A stretch of 64,000 nucleotides of DNA from Chiridota heheva (GCA_020152595.1 JAIGNY010002171.1:3261001-3325000); one strand, 5' to 3'; counted from the stretch's first letter, positions 1-12,174 are shown. Notes: generated by a model from the sequence alone, not told the origin. A program made the numbers and translations.

Positions 1-367
1 AGCAATGATTATGGTTGCTTTTGGGGCTGTTTCTTCGAAGGGAGTCAGCAATGATTATGGCTGCTTTTGGGACTGTTTCATCAAGGGCATCAGCAATGAT
101 TATGGTTGCTTTTGGGGCTGTTTCTTCGAAGGGAGTCAGCAATGATTATGGTTGCTTTTGGGGCTGTTTCTTCGAAGGGAGTCAGCAATGATTATGGTTG
201 CTTTTGGGGCTGTTTCTTCGAAGGGAGTCAGCAATGATTATGGCTGCTTTTGGGGCTGTTTCTTCGAAGGGCATCAGCAATGATTATGGTTGCTTTTGGG
301 GCTGTTTCTTCGAAGGGAGTCGGCAATGATTATGGTTGCTGTTGGGACTGTTTCGTCGAAAGAAGTC
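1..367. repeat. 46-bp minisatellite, about 8 copies
   Basis: Eight head-to-tail copies of a 46-bp unit beginning AGCAATGATTATGG and ending TTCTTCGAAGGGAGTC. One copy is 1 bp short. The array runs off the left edge, so its true size is unknown. The last copy is the most diverged, as is usual at an array edge. No open frame or known element is associated with it. Confidence 0.95.
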
Positions 368-998
368 AGCAATCACAAACAAAAACAACATTATGATAAA
401 GTCAAAATTCACGAATGTTAAGAATGACAAACATGTTCAAAATTTCTTTAATGATTTTGTAACCCAAACTTCATAACTTCGAAGGACAAGCAAAATATAT
501 TGAAAAAAAAAGGCGGTTATAAAAGCACACGTACATATACTTTGTAGGTGGTAGCTAGGACAATTTTAGGTTTGGTCGTTTTAATGACATCTTGACTGGA
601 GTAGTTTATATGCGCCAAGTGTAGGTATAATGCCAGATGAAATTAAGAAATGAAAAAATTAAGTGTACTGTGTTTAAAATTAATGTGTGACGGTGGTAAA
701 AATAGGAGTAATGGCAACTACATGGTAAAAGTAGTTTAAGTTAGTGTGAGATGAACATATGGAATGTAGTGAGAAATTTAAAATTATGTTGAGTGGATTA
801 AAAGTGTAAGAGATAAAAAGGCCTCAGGATTGGAGTACAATTTTTCAAAAACGTTCATGTTAACACTGTAGAAGTGGGGTGTAATAATATATGGTTGTAG
901 TAGTGTATATCACAAAGGAATTACAATATTTGCTTGTAGGCATTTATCTTTAAAAAGTCTGCCAAACAATTGCTGAGTTAAAAGCTTTTCCTCAGTGG
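368..998. other. AT-rich non-coding stretch, nothing recognised
   Basis: Low-complexity AT-rich DNA between two satellites. No convincing open frame, splice-bounded exon, RNA gene or inverted repeat was seen. Confidence 0.6.
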
Positions 999-2037
999 AT
1001 TCAGTGATGAGCATTCAGTGATGAGCATTCAGTGATGAGCATTCAGTGATGAGCATTCAGTGATGAGCATTCAGTGATGAGCATTCAGTGATGAGCATTC
1101 AGTGATGAGCATTCAGTGATGAGCATTCAGTGATGAGCATTCAGTGATGAGCATTCAGTGATGAGCATTCAGTGATGAGCATTCAGTGATGAGCATTCAG
1201 TGATGAGCATTCAGTGATGAGCATTCAGTGATGAGCATTCAGTGATGAGCATTCAGTGATGAGCATTCAGTGATGAGCATTCAGTGATGAGCATTCAGTG
1301 ATGAGCATTCAGTGATGAGCATTCAGTGATGAGCATTCAGTGATGAGCATTCAGTGATGAGCATTCAGTGATGAGCATTCAGTGATGAGCATTCAGTGAT
1401 GAGCATTCAGTGATGAGCATTCAGTGATGAGCATTCAGTGATGAGCATTCAGTGATGAGCATTCAGTGATGAGCATTCAGTGATGAGCATTCAGTGATGA
1501 GCATTCAGTGATGAGCATTCAGTGATGAGCATTCAGTGATGAGCATTCAGTGATGAGCATTCAGTGATGAGCATTCAGTGATGAGCATTCAGTGATGAGC
1601 ATTCAGTGATGAGCATTCAGTGATGAGCATTCAGTGATGAGCATTCAGTGATGAGCATTCAGTGATGAGCATTCAGTGATGAGCATTCAGTGATGAGCAT
1701 TCAGTGATGAGCATTCAGTGATGAGCATTCAGTGATGAGCATTCAGTGATGAGCATTCAGTGATGAGCATTCAGTGATGAGCATTCAGTGATGAGCATTC
1801 AGTGATGAGCATTCAGTGATGAGCATTCAGTGATGAGCATTCAGTGATGAGCATTCAGTGATGAGCATTCAGTGATGAGCATTCAGTGATGAGCATTCAG
1901 TGATGAGCATTCAGTGATGAGCATTCAGTGATGAGCATTCAGTGATGAGCATTCAGTGATGAGCATTCAGTGATGAGCATTCAGTGATGAGCATTCAGTG
2001 ATGAGCATTCAGTGATGAGCATTCAGTGATGAGCATT
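999..2037. repeat. 14-bp minisatellite, about 74 near-perfect copies
   Basis: Tandem array of ATTCAGTGATGAGC, about 1,039 bp or 74 units. Reading through it I found no variant unit. The array starts abruptly within TGGATTCAG and ends at GAGCATTTACAG. Fourteen is not a multiple of three, so it cannot keep one codon repeat, and the array is not open for long. Confidence 0.97.
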
Positions 2038-3197
2038 TACAGTCAATAAGGACCTGGATGGCAGAGAGGGGAAACATAGATAGGGGATTAAGGTGTGAGT
2101 GTGTAAAGTAGGTGTGTCCTAGCTATCCTTTGACATTGATTTTTAGTGGGACCTTACAAATAAAAACTTGCAGGAAAAAGAGGCAGCTCACGCTTTACAA
2201 GGCCATAATTACAAAATTGTGAACCATTACAATTTGGTGGTAGGTCCTCAATTTTCCAACATTTTATTTATCAGAAATCACCAAAATGTTTAAAATATAA
2301 CAAATGCTTATTTCAATATAACTATGATTTTCCCACAAAGGTTTGGCCGAGAAGCATGCCCCATCCATAACATCTTTGACAGATACATGCTATAAAAGTG
2401 TTCCTATACAGAGACTTAAAACAAAAATAAATATAACAAAAATTGTAGTAAAATCACTTCGACAATCAAAGGCATAAAAAAGGATGGCCTAATCAAAAGG
2501 AAGACCAATCTTTAAAACTTTTATTTATAGCTCGCACAATCAAATCCACACAGACAACAATGTGAATAATACTTACAAACTTAAATATTTAAAATTGCAA
2601 TAAAATCTGAATACATAATTTCATATTTCAATCACAAAAAATTTACATACAGAAAGTTCCACGTTGTACACCTCCAAACCAAACCTAAGTTGAAAAAATG
2701 GTAAAGACTTTGAAACATTTTGCCTTAAAATGTAACAAAATAAAAATTAACATGGGTCTGCAAAAAAAAAGAAAACAAACTGTTAATGGTGTACACAATA
2801 AATGAATCGGTCATTTTATCCTGGCAGAGTTACAGTGTGTTTTAGGATAAATTCATGTTACAACTTGGAAAGAACCTCAGCATAGAAGTCATGTCCAGGG
2901 TAAATAATTGACTGATGCTTATAGACCATTTCAAACTGTTTTTAGTTAAACGTGTTTACTTCAGGGCTTTAACCAATCAACTTTCTTACCCAACCAATCA
3001 GCTGCCGTTTTTGGAGGAAAAGTTGTAAGCAGCAATGCGCATGCAATACCTTCATGTACAACACACGTATGATACATGCATTTGAAAGTTTTTCATACAC
3101 TTGGTCCCGTACCATGAGTAAATTGGGCAGACGACCAAGATTCCCCATTCAGAAATGGACTGACCAATAGGTTCAGCAGACACGGTCCAAAACGCCA
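2038..3197. other. non-coding stretch, nothing recognised
   Basis: AT-rich sequence without a supported gene. Two short open frames overlap the hairpin that follows, but neither has homology I recognise. Confidence 0.55.
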
Positions 3198-3248
3198 CTA
3201 GACTTGTGTGCCGGTGGCGCCACAGAAACCACCGGCACACAAGTCTAG
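3198..3248. other. perfect 20-bp hairpin with 11-nt loop
   Basis: The arm at 3198-3217 (starting CTAGACTTGTGTG) is exactly reverse-complemented at 3229-3248, with the 11-nt loop CGCCACAGAAA between. The arms are GC-rich (CCGGTGG at the loop side) in an otherwise AT-rich area. Such a stem is far above chance. It could be the core of a decayed foldback transposon, a transcribed hairpin RNA precursor, or a cruciform-forming site. No extended terminal repeats or target duplication were found around it. Confidence 0.85.
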
Positions 3249-4219
3249 CGGACAAAATACAGATGATGTTTTGAACTTTTACTTGTTTAGTTATATTTCT
3301 TTCTATTATATGTTTGTCTCAACCAAAATAAGGTGTACTAACAGGCATAACAGAATGTCCACGAAAATATCACATGAATTGCACAATTTTCTCTGAAACC
3401 AATGAAATAGTGCCCGTGCAGCAGATTAAAAACTTTCCAAATGTCTTTTGAAATCATGTCTTACATGGTTGAATGATCTTGAAAATCACTGGGAGCAGCC
3501 TTTCAGAGCTGACAGAGGGAGTCCACTCTCTCACTCTTCCCACCCCCACTCACCCCCTTTAATTAGTATATTGTACGGTGTTGGTGAATCTGATTCGCAA
3601 TATTTCGAACTCTCAGTCCACCCCTGCCCCCAGTATTTTATTGGTTGATAAGATTCGCCCAGTTTACGATTGGTTCATTATGGACATGTGACATTATTTT
3701 AATTAGTTCTCCGCAAAATGCCAATTCAGATTTGAAAAGGTCTATACCGGCATAACAGAAATCTGTTTTTTAATTTTGTCTTGCATTTTACAAAACTTTA
3801 ATAAATCTTTCAGGATTACTGCAAAATAAAAGATATAGAAAAATAGTATTGAATCATCATATATTTTTGATATTTGATTTGAGTGCATTCATGTAAAAAA
3901 GCCAAAATTTGGATGTTTCTCAACAGACGCATAACATTTTAAAAACTTGTGCAGCTCTTGAATGAAAGAAGATACTAAGATAGCTTTATTCAAGAAACTG
4001 GAACGAGCATTCCCAGATATTGTATACCTTGGAGATTTCTTTTAAACTTCTCTATTTCATAGCAAATGTGGAGCATAAGTTATTGTACAGCTCCCAAAAT
4101 AATTTAATCAAATACTTTCAAAAACATTCTACACACATGAATGGCTGTTAGCAAGTAAATATCTTAAGCAATATCAAGTACAAACATAACCTTTAAGCCT
4201 TAACTTATTTTTCAAGACA
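3249..4219. other. non-coding stretch, nothing recognised
   Basis: Contains short C-rich (3520-3560) and AT-rich blocks but no supported coding region or repeat. Confidence 0.5.
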
Positions 4220-4530
4220 TTTACCCCGCTAAGCATAGCGTGGATATTTACTAGAGTTATACTTACATTCCATGCAATAAATATGCAATCTGGTCACATG
4301 ACCTGATTCTGACGCACTTCAAACCGACCTTAAAAACGTAGTTACCAGCCCAGTCCTGACCTCCATATTACCTCTACTAACCTTCACTTAATATTCCACC
4401 GAGGCCTGAATGAGAGGGGAAGCGAGCCGGGATGCATGGAAGGTAAGTAAAGTCTCGTAAATATTCCTGCTACGCTTAGCTGGGTAAATTTGCTTCTAGT
4501 TATACTTCACCTTCCATGCTATAAATATGC
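4220..4530 (-). repeat. DIRS copy 1: 3' inverted terminal repeat plus internal complementary region
   Basis: The TTCCATGC.ATAAATATGCAATC core occurs twice: an outer copy (about 4270-4290) that continues as the terminal inverted repeat, and an inner copy (about 4510-4530) with different downstream sequence. The two are also linked by an inverted motif: CCGCTAAGCATAGCG at the outer side and CGCTACGCTTAGC-like sequence near 4470. This outer-plus-inner arrangement matches the internal complementary region next to one terminal repeat that DIRS elements use to close a circle. That role is an inference from the layout. Confidence 0.7.
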
Positions 4531-5280
4531 AATCAAATTGCAACCGAGGATAAGGAGAAAGGGAGTTCAGGTCACAGTACAATTTTCTAAACTTTTTTTT
4601 AAAATAACCTAGGTAAAACGTCTACAGAACAAAGGTTAATCATCCGCGAAAACATGCGAACATAGTCCGTTAGTGAACAGAATCAAACTGTGAACAACAC
4701 TCAAAACGCCATGACGAAAACTCACCAGGTTCGTTAGAGGACCGGAGCTATTTAGGAAGCATGAAGGGATCAAACCGTCTGTAAAGTTTAACTAAAAAGA
4801 AGCTGCCAGAACCATGACAGAACCGTGTTAGTAAAACATAAACAAAATAAAAGGTGCCGAAGATCGGAAAAATTCCATTAGTAAAACAACCAAAGAACAA
4901 TCGCCAATACAACAGCAAAGATTCGTTAGTAGGAATAAACGAAATAAAAAGAGCCTGAATTGCCCAAAAATTTCATTAGTAAAAAGAAATGAATTAAACG
5001 AGCCAGAACAGCGGCCGAATTCCGTTAGTGAACGATTAAGATATTAAGAAATTTAACGTAATAACTCCAACAGAAGGAGAGAAAGTGAATAATTGAAAGC
5101 GAGAATATTCACCTCAAGAAAGGGGTGGTTCTCTTCTTGAAAGAACAGCCTTTGCAACTCAGCCTTGATAGTTTTAAATATCCTTCAAATATGTGGAGAC
5201 GAACGTGGCTGGTGTTTTCCATACCACAGCACAAAGAATCTTATTGAGAGGAACCCCACCAAAAAGCGCAATTGATGTAG

Positions 5281-5930
5281 CTATGCCTCATACCTGATGT
5301 GCCTGAACCGAACGTTCCGTGAATAACATGGATTTATTGTATGTGATTGCCTGAACAATTCAACGTGAAATCGTGTCACGCAAGACTGCGCGATGCCGAT
5401 TTTGTAAGGACACAAAAAAGGTGGTAACGTCGTTCCGAAAGGATTGCGTACGTTTAAATAGTGTTTGAGACATTGAACGGGGCACCAGGCCTTGTCCTCT
5501 GCCATGTCAGAAAATGTAATGAGTGATGGACGGAAAATAGGTTCTGGTAAAAACTCTGTCTGATTCTTGGCTAAGAAGGCCGGGTCAGGCACGAGTTGAA
5601 CGCCCCCTGATTCAAAGCGAATATGGCCCTCTTTGAGCGAAAGCGAGTAAATGGCGCCTCTGTCTAGCAGAGGCCGCGGAGAGTAAAAATACCAATTTGA
5701 TCGTCAGTTCCTTGAGTAGACATTCTGGCGAAGGATTAAACGGAGCCCGTGCTAATGTCTCAAGAACCACCTGCATATCCCAAGGGGGAGCGAGGTTCTG
5801 AACTAAAGGTCTTTGTAAGAACATTCCTTTAATTAATTTTTTCAGAGGCTGTGCGTCGTTGATGGTCGAGCCATCTAGAAAGCCCCAGTGGATAGCTGCT
5901 ATGGCTGTCCTGAACCCCTTGACTGGGGGG
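5281..5930 (-). pseudogene. tyrosine recombinase remnant (DIRS copy 1)
   Basis: Minus-strand frames at 5612-5930 and 5281-5592 give segments typical of DIRS recombinases: VKGFRTAIAAIHWGF, VFLLSAASARQRR (the Arg-I region), PDPAFLAKNQTEF and AWCPVQCLKHYL. The same blocks appear in order in copy 2. The frame is broken by a stop and shift between 5592 and 5612, and the C-terminal block near 5100-5280 is only visible as nucleotide similarity to copy 2. The protein would have integrated circular element DNA; it is now dead. Confidence 0.8.
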
Positions 5931-6702
5931 TGGTTCTGTGCCGTGGGGTCCAGATCGTTTACAAAATTGACTTCCTCTCGCGAGGGATAGATGTCAATAG
6001 CATCCTCCTCCGAGACCACAGGGTCGGGGGATGCCATGCCGCAGCAGTGGCCGAGGGGAGGGGGGGGGGGCAAGGGGGCGTGGTAGCATCCGCTCCAGCA
6101 CCTGGAACACCAAAGTCTCAAGTGTTTTCTTGAGTGTGTCCTGGAAGGAGGGATCCTCGAGGGGGTTTCCCCTATGTCACTTCCTTCGCCTCCGCCTGGG
6201 TTCAAGGAAGGATGAGGAAGAGGAGGAATAGGACTGGTGATGTCGACTCTGTTCCCTCCTTGTATGCTCTATCCTGTTCCCTGTCTCTCCTCTGGGGTAT
6301 GTCTTCTTTAGGAGACCTCACCAGGGGGACAGGAGGGTTGGGCTCCGCCACAGCACTTGGGTGGCAGTGGCGGCAGGGGGGGTAAGACGAAAACGGCCTG
6401 TCCGACCGCAGCTACTCCACTCTCTCGTCCGCTTTTTGAAAGTGCCGGTCGCGGTGGAGTCTGTGCTCCGACCACGCCGCTTGATCCCAGACACTGCATA
6501 GAGTACAAGGGTTGGACTCGAAGCATAATCCACACGCGTAACATGTGAGATGGATGTCACCGTAGCATAATTTAAAGAAACGTTTACATGCTATGGATCG
6601 CAGGACATCTTGGGTGTGTAACGTACCGACACTCGAGGACCTGTCCTCTGTGTCCATGATACTGGTGAAAATAATCGCGGAACTGTAACGTTCAATGCAC
6701 AC
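5931..6702 (-). pseudogene. gag-like remnant with zinc motif (DIRS copy 1)
   Basis: The minus frame to 6205 reads through a proline-rich segment and EEDAIDIYPSREE straight into the recombinase without a stop. Upstream, 6412-6702 encodes a cysteine-rich block (IACKRFF then CYACGLCF then CTLC) that is also present in copy 2 at 26198-26389. DIRS elements carry a gag-like first ORF, and this block probably belongs to it. The chromosome joins it to the recombinase because about 2.6 kb of pol is missing. Confidence 0.65.
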
Positions 6703-6839
6703 AATCTTATTGATGGAGTTTACACGGCCGTAGAACTGCGTAGCTAATGGCTCTCGTAGTGCTATACTTCTTGCGTACCTTCGTAGCTAGTGGGTCTATT
6801 TCCAGGTTAATCGTACGGTGTACGTTATCCCATTACAAA

Positions 6840-7020
6840 ACTATGGAATCGTACAGACCCGTTCACCGGAGCCGTAGGCCACAGAGCCGTCCAGCCAGTC
6901 AACGGACCCATAAACACGAGCCGTGGAGCCGTCCAATGGACCCGTAAACACAGATCGTGGAGCAGTATGGAGCCGTCCAATGGACCATATGGATCTAATC
7001 ACATGAGCCGTACGAACCAG
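6840..7020. repeat. short GGAGCCGT/GGACCCGT repeats in DIRS copy 1
   Basis: Irregular 16-20-bp units with GAGCCGT alternating with GGACCCGT. The same motif field is larger in copy 2 (about 26620-26900), so it belongs to the element's 5' region. A pair of direct repeats of about 90 bp with GAATACATGATATGTAC starts lies further out at 7811-7985. Confidence 0.75.
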
Positions 7021-8489
7021 AAAGGACCAGTGAAATCACTTGTGACTCACATATAACCTCTTTGGGCGCCGCCTTTACGTGGTCCTACCGGCCCTATCGC
7101 GGAACCATGGACCACAGCGGTGTACAAAGGCTTTACCCACTAAAAATACGCGCCACTCACAACTCAGTAATCTTATCGAGAAGGGGCGCTTCTTTATAGT
7201 CGTTTATAATAAGTGACGTCTAGGACGCCACTTAGCTTATCAATATAGACTCGAGTAACTTACGTCTAATAGACCGAACCCGTGGCCCTGCCAACTCAGT
7301 AATCTATCGAGTCAGGGGCCTCCAGGGGGTGAATCGAGAAAAAGTTAACAACGTAAACTACAAACACAGGCCTCCTCGACTCAGTAATCTATCGAGACGG
7401 TGGCCATGGCGTTTTTCTGAAAAGTAAAAATATATGCATATACTTACACGAAGATTCCCATACGAAGAATGTACTTACAACCCTCACACGGGTGAGACGG
7501 GTCTGCGGGAGATGTCAAACATAGAGAGGCAAGCCACAGCGTTTAGTACATCAAAAAATAGTATCAGAAAAATTAATATCTGAATTTTCTTTTTAACCCG
7601 AGAAAATGTACCCGAACTTAAATTCTTAAAAGGGTAGCGGTAACGTGGAAAACATGAACCACTGAGTAACTTGGAGTCTGTGGAGATAAAAAAAAAAGAT
7701 TAGATCTCCTGTAAAGAGGACGTCAGAGAGACCCCCTCCAGGTCTCTCCGACAGTCCAAAATTGAAGCTTGAAAATTAAAAACTTTGTCTTAATTATATG
7801 CGAGAAAAACGAATACATGATATGTACTGTACTTGTAACTCTCTTGTAACAGCTGTAGCTCCTTGGAGCTGTAAGAAGCCGACTCCTTGAACACCCGAAA
7901 AACGAATACATGATATGTACTTGTAACTCTCTTGTAACAGCTGTAGCTCCTTGGAGCTGTAAGAAGCCGACTCCTTGAACACCCTGTGGTGACGTCAACC
8001 CAATACGCATGCGCCAACATCGATTGAAGAAATTTGCCTAATGCATACGAGAACCTGTACTAAAGATATCTTAACATGTTAATACAATGCATAGTATAAC
8101 GCTAGGCTCTCTTCGTGGAAGGGCAGGGCAGAGGGTGAAAAACACTTAAACCCAGGGGCAAGAGGTCCACTAGGCAGGCACACTTGGTGCTCTAGGGCCT
8201 AAAAACACCCGCTGCGAGAGTGGGACTCTCTCGAACTAGCCACCCACTTTGTATGGATGGAGACAAAAACACTCTATCCTAAGTGTAGGTTAAACGGGAA
8301 AGTCCTGTGAGTCGGACTAAAGAAATCCCGGACCAATGACTACCTTGTCTTACCTCAGAGGACTTAAAAAGGCGAACCGGATAAGACCGATCAGCGTAAA
8401 AACCTGCCTGGTAGAAGCTGCAAGGGAGAAAAATGCTTGAAAAAGGTTAAATTTATTGTCATGACAACGCGCTGAAAAGAAGTGAGGGT

Positions 8490-8640
8490 TAGTAAAGGTA
8501 ATATGGAGATCAAGACTGGGCTGGTATACTTAACTACGTTTTTTAAGGTCGTTTAGAAATGCGTTAGAATCAGGTCATGTGACCAGATTGCATATTTATA
8601 GCATGGAAGGCAAGGTATACAGTAACTAGAAGTAAATAGA
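8490..8640 (-). repeat. DIRS copy 1: 5' inverted terminal repeat
   Basis: Reverse complement of the left terminus, matching through GATTCTAACGCA, AACGTAGTTA, CCAGCCCAGTC and TCCATATTACC with few differences over about 140 bp. It defines the right edge of the element. Confidence 0.85.
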
Positions 8641-10055
8641 GACGGTAGAAGTATTTAATCAGTTTTTAAGTGAAGAATATTTTAAGATGTTCTAAAAAAA
8701 AACTTAAGAAATAAACATGAACCAGAATTTCAACATTGTAATAATTGTGTCATGCATATAACATATGAAATAAATTTAATGCATATCTGTCTTTCAAAAA
8801 TGATTGAAGCAAAGTGATGTGAATCACTGGCTAGTGTGTGTTACGCACTCTATTCCATTCACAAATTAAAATATGCCAGGAAAATCATCTTAATTTCCAC
8901 AAAAGTTCTAAAAGGAACAACTAAATCTAATCTACAAGTAGCTTGGACAAAAAGGCTTTAGTATTTCATCAAATCTGATTATTCAGTTTAATTTCATATT
9001 TATCAGTTGATCTATCAAAATATATTTCTATACCTTAAAAAAAAAAATCCTATGTATATGTAGACAGTAAATTACAGGATCAATAACTGACAAATAAAAC
9101 AATAAAGTTCATCTCCAATTCTTCAGTTTTCACAGAGCATCATGGAGACAAACGAAAACATTGGAATGTTGGAGACCTTAAAGATCAAGAAGTTTTTAAT
9201 AAGCGGAAACAAGACACATAAATTAGTAAAGGGAAAAAATATTCTCAAGTAAAACATAAAAAAAAAATATATATGAAATAAAATAACAAACAAACAAAAT
9301 AAAAAATAAAGGACAAAACAGACTACAATAAAAGCAATCAGAGGAATTTCTTATGACATAAAAGAAGAAAGTACCTCACAATTTGGTAAATGCAAGTCCT
9401 AAAGCATACTACAAATAGATCCCAATGATGATGTTTTCAAATTCAGTACAAAAATATGCATGTGATACTTTTAAAACTTGACAACAACAAAAACTACAAC
9501 AAACATGATGTTTAGCATTCTTAAATATATCTGCAATGATAAGTAATAAGAAAGGAATAATATATATGATAAAGCACACAGTGAAGCATCTTTAATGCAC
9601 ATACAATGTTGAGATATTTTTGGGCAGGATTTGATACTGATCACACTTATATTGTAGCTTACGTCTGGAATACACATACTTTCAACAAAATGAATGAATA
9701 CAAATAAACACTAAATTTAAAACTGTTCATTTAAACTTCTTAGAAACATTTTACTAATGGAAAATAAGCTTTAAAATATATTAAATGATATTATTATATA
9801 TATAATATATTAAATGAAAGCTTCCTTCACCCAAGTATTGAACTGTAGGAAATTATAAGGATTAAAATAAGTTGGTTTATTTAAGTAAACTGTGTATGAC
9901 ATTATAAGGATTTAATAGCCTTTTAACAGCTTTGAAAGAGATTTAATAGCTTTTTGGGCTACAAGTTGACTATGATAAACAAGTGTATGTCAAAGCTATG
10001 CAGAAGATTTGAAAACAATAAACACACATTTGAAGATAGATGTCAGTTATGATCA
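8641..10055. other. AT-rich non-coding stretch, nothing recognised
   Basis: A/T homopolymers and simple AT dinucleotide runs (for example around 9790). No supported gene. Confidence 0.55.
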
Positions 10056-10571
10056 CAGGGGTCCAAATTTAAATTTGTTGATACTGTTCTACGGAATAGT
10101 ACTTTCTCAATTAATACTGTTCCGGACCAAATTTCATTGTTCCAACTTTTTGACGAAAACAGGACAAATTTCTTTTTTCTGAATGGGCTTAATTTGCAAT
10201 TACTTTTAATAAAGTAACTTTATTGGTTAAATATATGTGGACTTTGGTAATCAGGAACGTTATGTCACTTCTTGGTATTCACATGATGTGGCATCTAATG
10301 GTATACATGCGCTCAACCTTGTATGTGTGTATTCATGATTACTTGTGCTGACAATTGCAGGGGAGGTGGAGAAAAGCTCTTTCTTACTGATACTATTTTA
10401 AGATAATCTTGTTTTTGTTGTTTTTGAGCAGAAATCATGTTAGTGATCCATGATGCCACATTCTTGTGCAACAAACAGTTCCACCGGAACAGTTGATGTT
10501 TGAAAATTCACTGTTCCTGCATAAAAAGCACTGTTCTCCGAATAGTGGAACAGTGGGAAATTCGACCCCTT
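10056..10571. mobile_element. MITE-like element, about 516 bp, imperfect terminal inverted repeats
   Basis: The left end CAGGGGTCCAAATTT is mirrored at the right by AAGGGGTCGAATTT (reverse complement). Inside, both ends carry ACTGTTC.AC..AAT motifs in inverted orientation and several GTTCC/GGAAC blocks. The CAGGGG-type end resembles hAT termini, but the flanking 8-mers (TATGATCA and AATCATGA) match only partly, so the target duplication is uncertain. No transposase frame is present. Confidence 0.55.
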
Positions 10572-12174
10572 AATCATGAAATTACAAAGGTAAATTTTCG
10601 AGTTTGATGCTTATTTTGTGGCTGTTTTTGTGATTTATGAACATTTTAAAAGTTATGCAGGGATTGCAGGTGATCCTTTACAATTGGCTATTCTATCACA
10701 ACAAAAGCAAATCTGATATGCATAATTCACAATGACCTTTTCTAGAGGCTTTATAATGGAGTATACATGAGTGTTTCATACATGGTGGTACTTTTCTTAA
10801 ACCCAAGTATAGTATTTAAGGCCACTGCAAACCGAATGTGACATTTGTTAACTAATACAAAACCCATGAAGTAATATGACCAATTGATCATCAAAGGCAA
10901 TATGCTTTTTAAAATATGCATGCCCCACCTCAGATGATTTATTAAAGGCAGGAGTAAAATAATTATCTTTTTTTTTTTTACTTCCCTCTTTTTTATCTGA
11001 ATCTTCTATACTGATATTCCTTACATGAAAATAATAAATCATAACACATCTTGTTACATGTGATAATCCTAATGTATCACCCTCACTGCTTTGCACTTGG
11101 CACTAACAGCCTGAAAGCAATTTGTTTGTAAATATTGCAAAATAGTTCAAATAGTTTTCAATACATCAAAGTTGATCATAACCAGCTATGTTGATATATA
11201 TACAAACGGAAAATTCAATCAAATTGATAATAGCTTAAAAAATTAGTAGATTATCATCTATTCTAAGTTATCAAAGATATTTGGCTTAAAACTTAAAAAC
11301 AACAAACAGCCAAATGATAACTTCAGATTGTTTATCTATTTATCATTATCATTATTATTATTATTGGGGGGATAAGCAATGCTCTTTTAATGAATATTTC
11401 CTTTAGACTTCGATAGTAATCATAATTAAGCCAACAGCACTAGGTGAGCTTACTCATCAAAAGGAGAAACATAATTTGTATTGAAAATAATTGCACTATA
11501 TATAAAAGTTCTCAAATGTGAGTAATAAGAGAGTAATCACATGCTATAATTTGCCATCAAACTGATAAGAATAAAACAAGCCAGCCGTGTCATTTAAATG
11601 GAGAGCGAGGGGACCAACAGCACTACAAAATGCTCTAGGTCTAATGGCAGATCCAGACTTTCAACAAAGGGCTTTAAGTACGAGCTCTTGGGTCAAAATT
11701 TTCTGGAGCGCATACGAAACAAAATAACAAAGTTTCTTGGCCTTAAACCCTCTCTAAATTTCTCCATTTCCTTTACAAGCCAACAAAGTTTGAACTTTGC
11801 CCCTTTCCATGAAAAAGTCATATTTCACCATCTAATAATAAGACACACAGATGCTGATAAGTTAACAGACAAGATATCCTTTCAACCAATATTCTAGTGT
11901 CCAGTAAAAAAACTTTTATTACCATCTGAAGAATCAAGGAATACAATTTCGTAAGTGAAAATAATTCACTAATATTTATCCAAATACAGAACAATCTGCA
12001 AAGAAAATAGGTTTAGGATATGGCTCAGTAAACTTCACAGACCTTCCATGTTTGAGCTTTTATCAATATTTCAACTTCCATTGTCATTCTCTCTCCTTAT
12101 CTGGCTTACCAATAAACTTCTATACTATGTAAATATCTGCTGATAACAATCCTTGATTCTAAACATCTTCATCA
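10572..12174. other. region downstream of FAM135, nothing else recognised
   Basis: Holds the expected 3' untranslated region of FAM135 next to 12174 and then AT-rich intergenic DNA. Short open frames at 10848-11096 (minus) and 11598-11897 (plus) have no recognisable features and are not called. Confidence 0.5.
11915..11920 (-). terminator. candidate FAM135 poly(A) signal AATAAA
   Basis: TTTATT on the plus strand reads AATAAA on the gene strand, about 255 nt past the stop codon. It is the nearest canonical hexamer I noticed in the expected 3' UTR. AT-rich DNA yields such hexamers by chance, so this is only a candidate. Confidence 0.4.

Larger units (their letters stand above)
4220..8640 (-). 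mobile_element. DIRS-like retroelement copy 1, internally deleted
   Basis: A 4.4-kb element with inverted termini. The right end (about 8490-8630) is the reverse complement of the left end (about 4250-4390); both carry the core CTATAAATATGCAATCTGG (one mismatch on the left). Reading on the minus strand it holds a zinc-motif gag-like segment (6412-6702), a proline-rich gag remnant and then a tyrosine-recombinase fragment (5281-5930). The reverse transcriptase and RNase H found in the second copy at 20.4-28.4 kb are absent. DIRS-type elements are known to move as circular DNA through a tyrosine recombinase and leave no target duplication; none is seen. Frameshifts and stops make it non-functional. 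Confidence 0.85.

Noticed and set aside
999-2037. Array of C/D-box snoRNA-like units (GTGATGA resembles a C box)
   Set aside because: The D box CTGA occurs only on the opposite strand, and 14 nt is too short for a snoRNA.
1-2037. CRISPR array
   Set aside because: Units are contiguous without unique spacers and the DNA is eukaryotic.
6031-6385. Plus-strand ORFs over the DIRS gag region
   Set aside because: Shadows of the GC-rich proline-coding segment on the minus strand.
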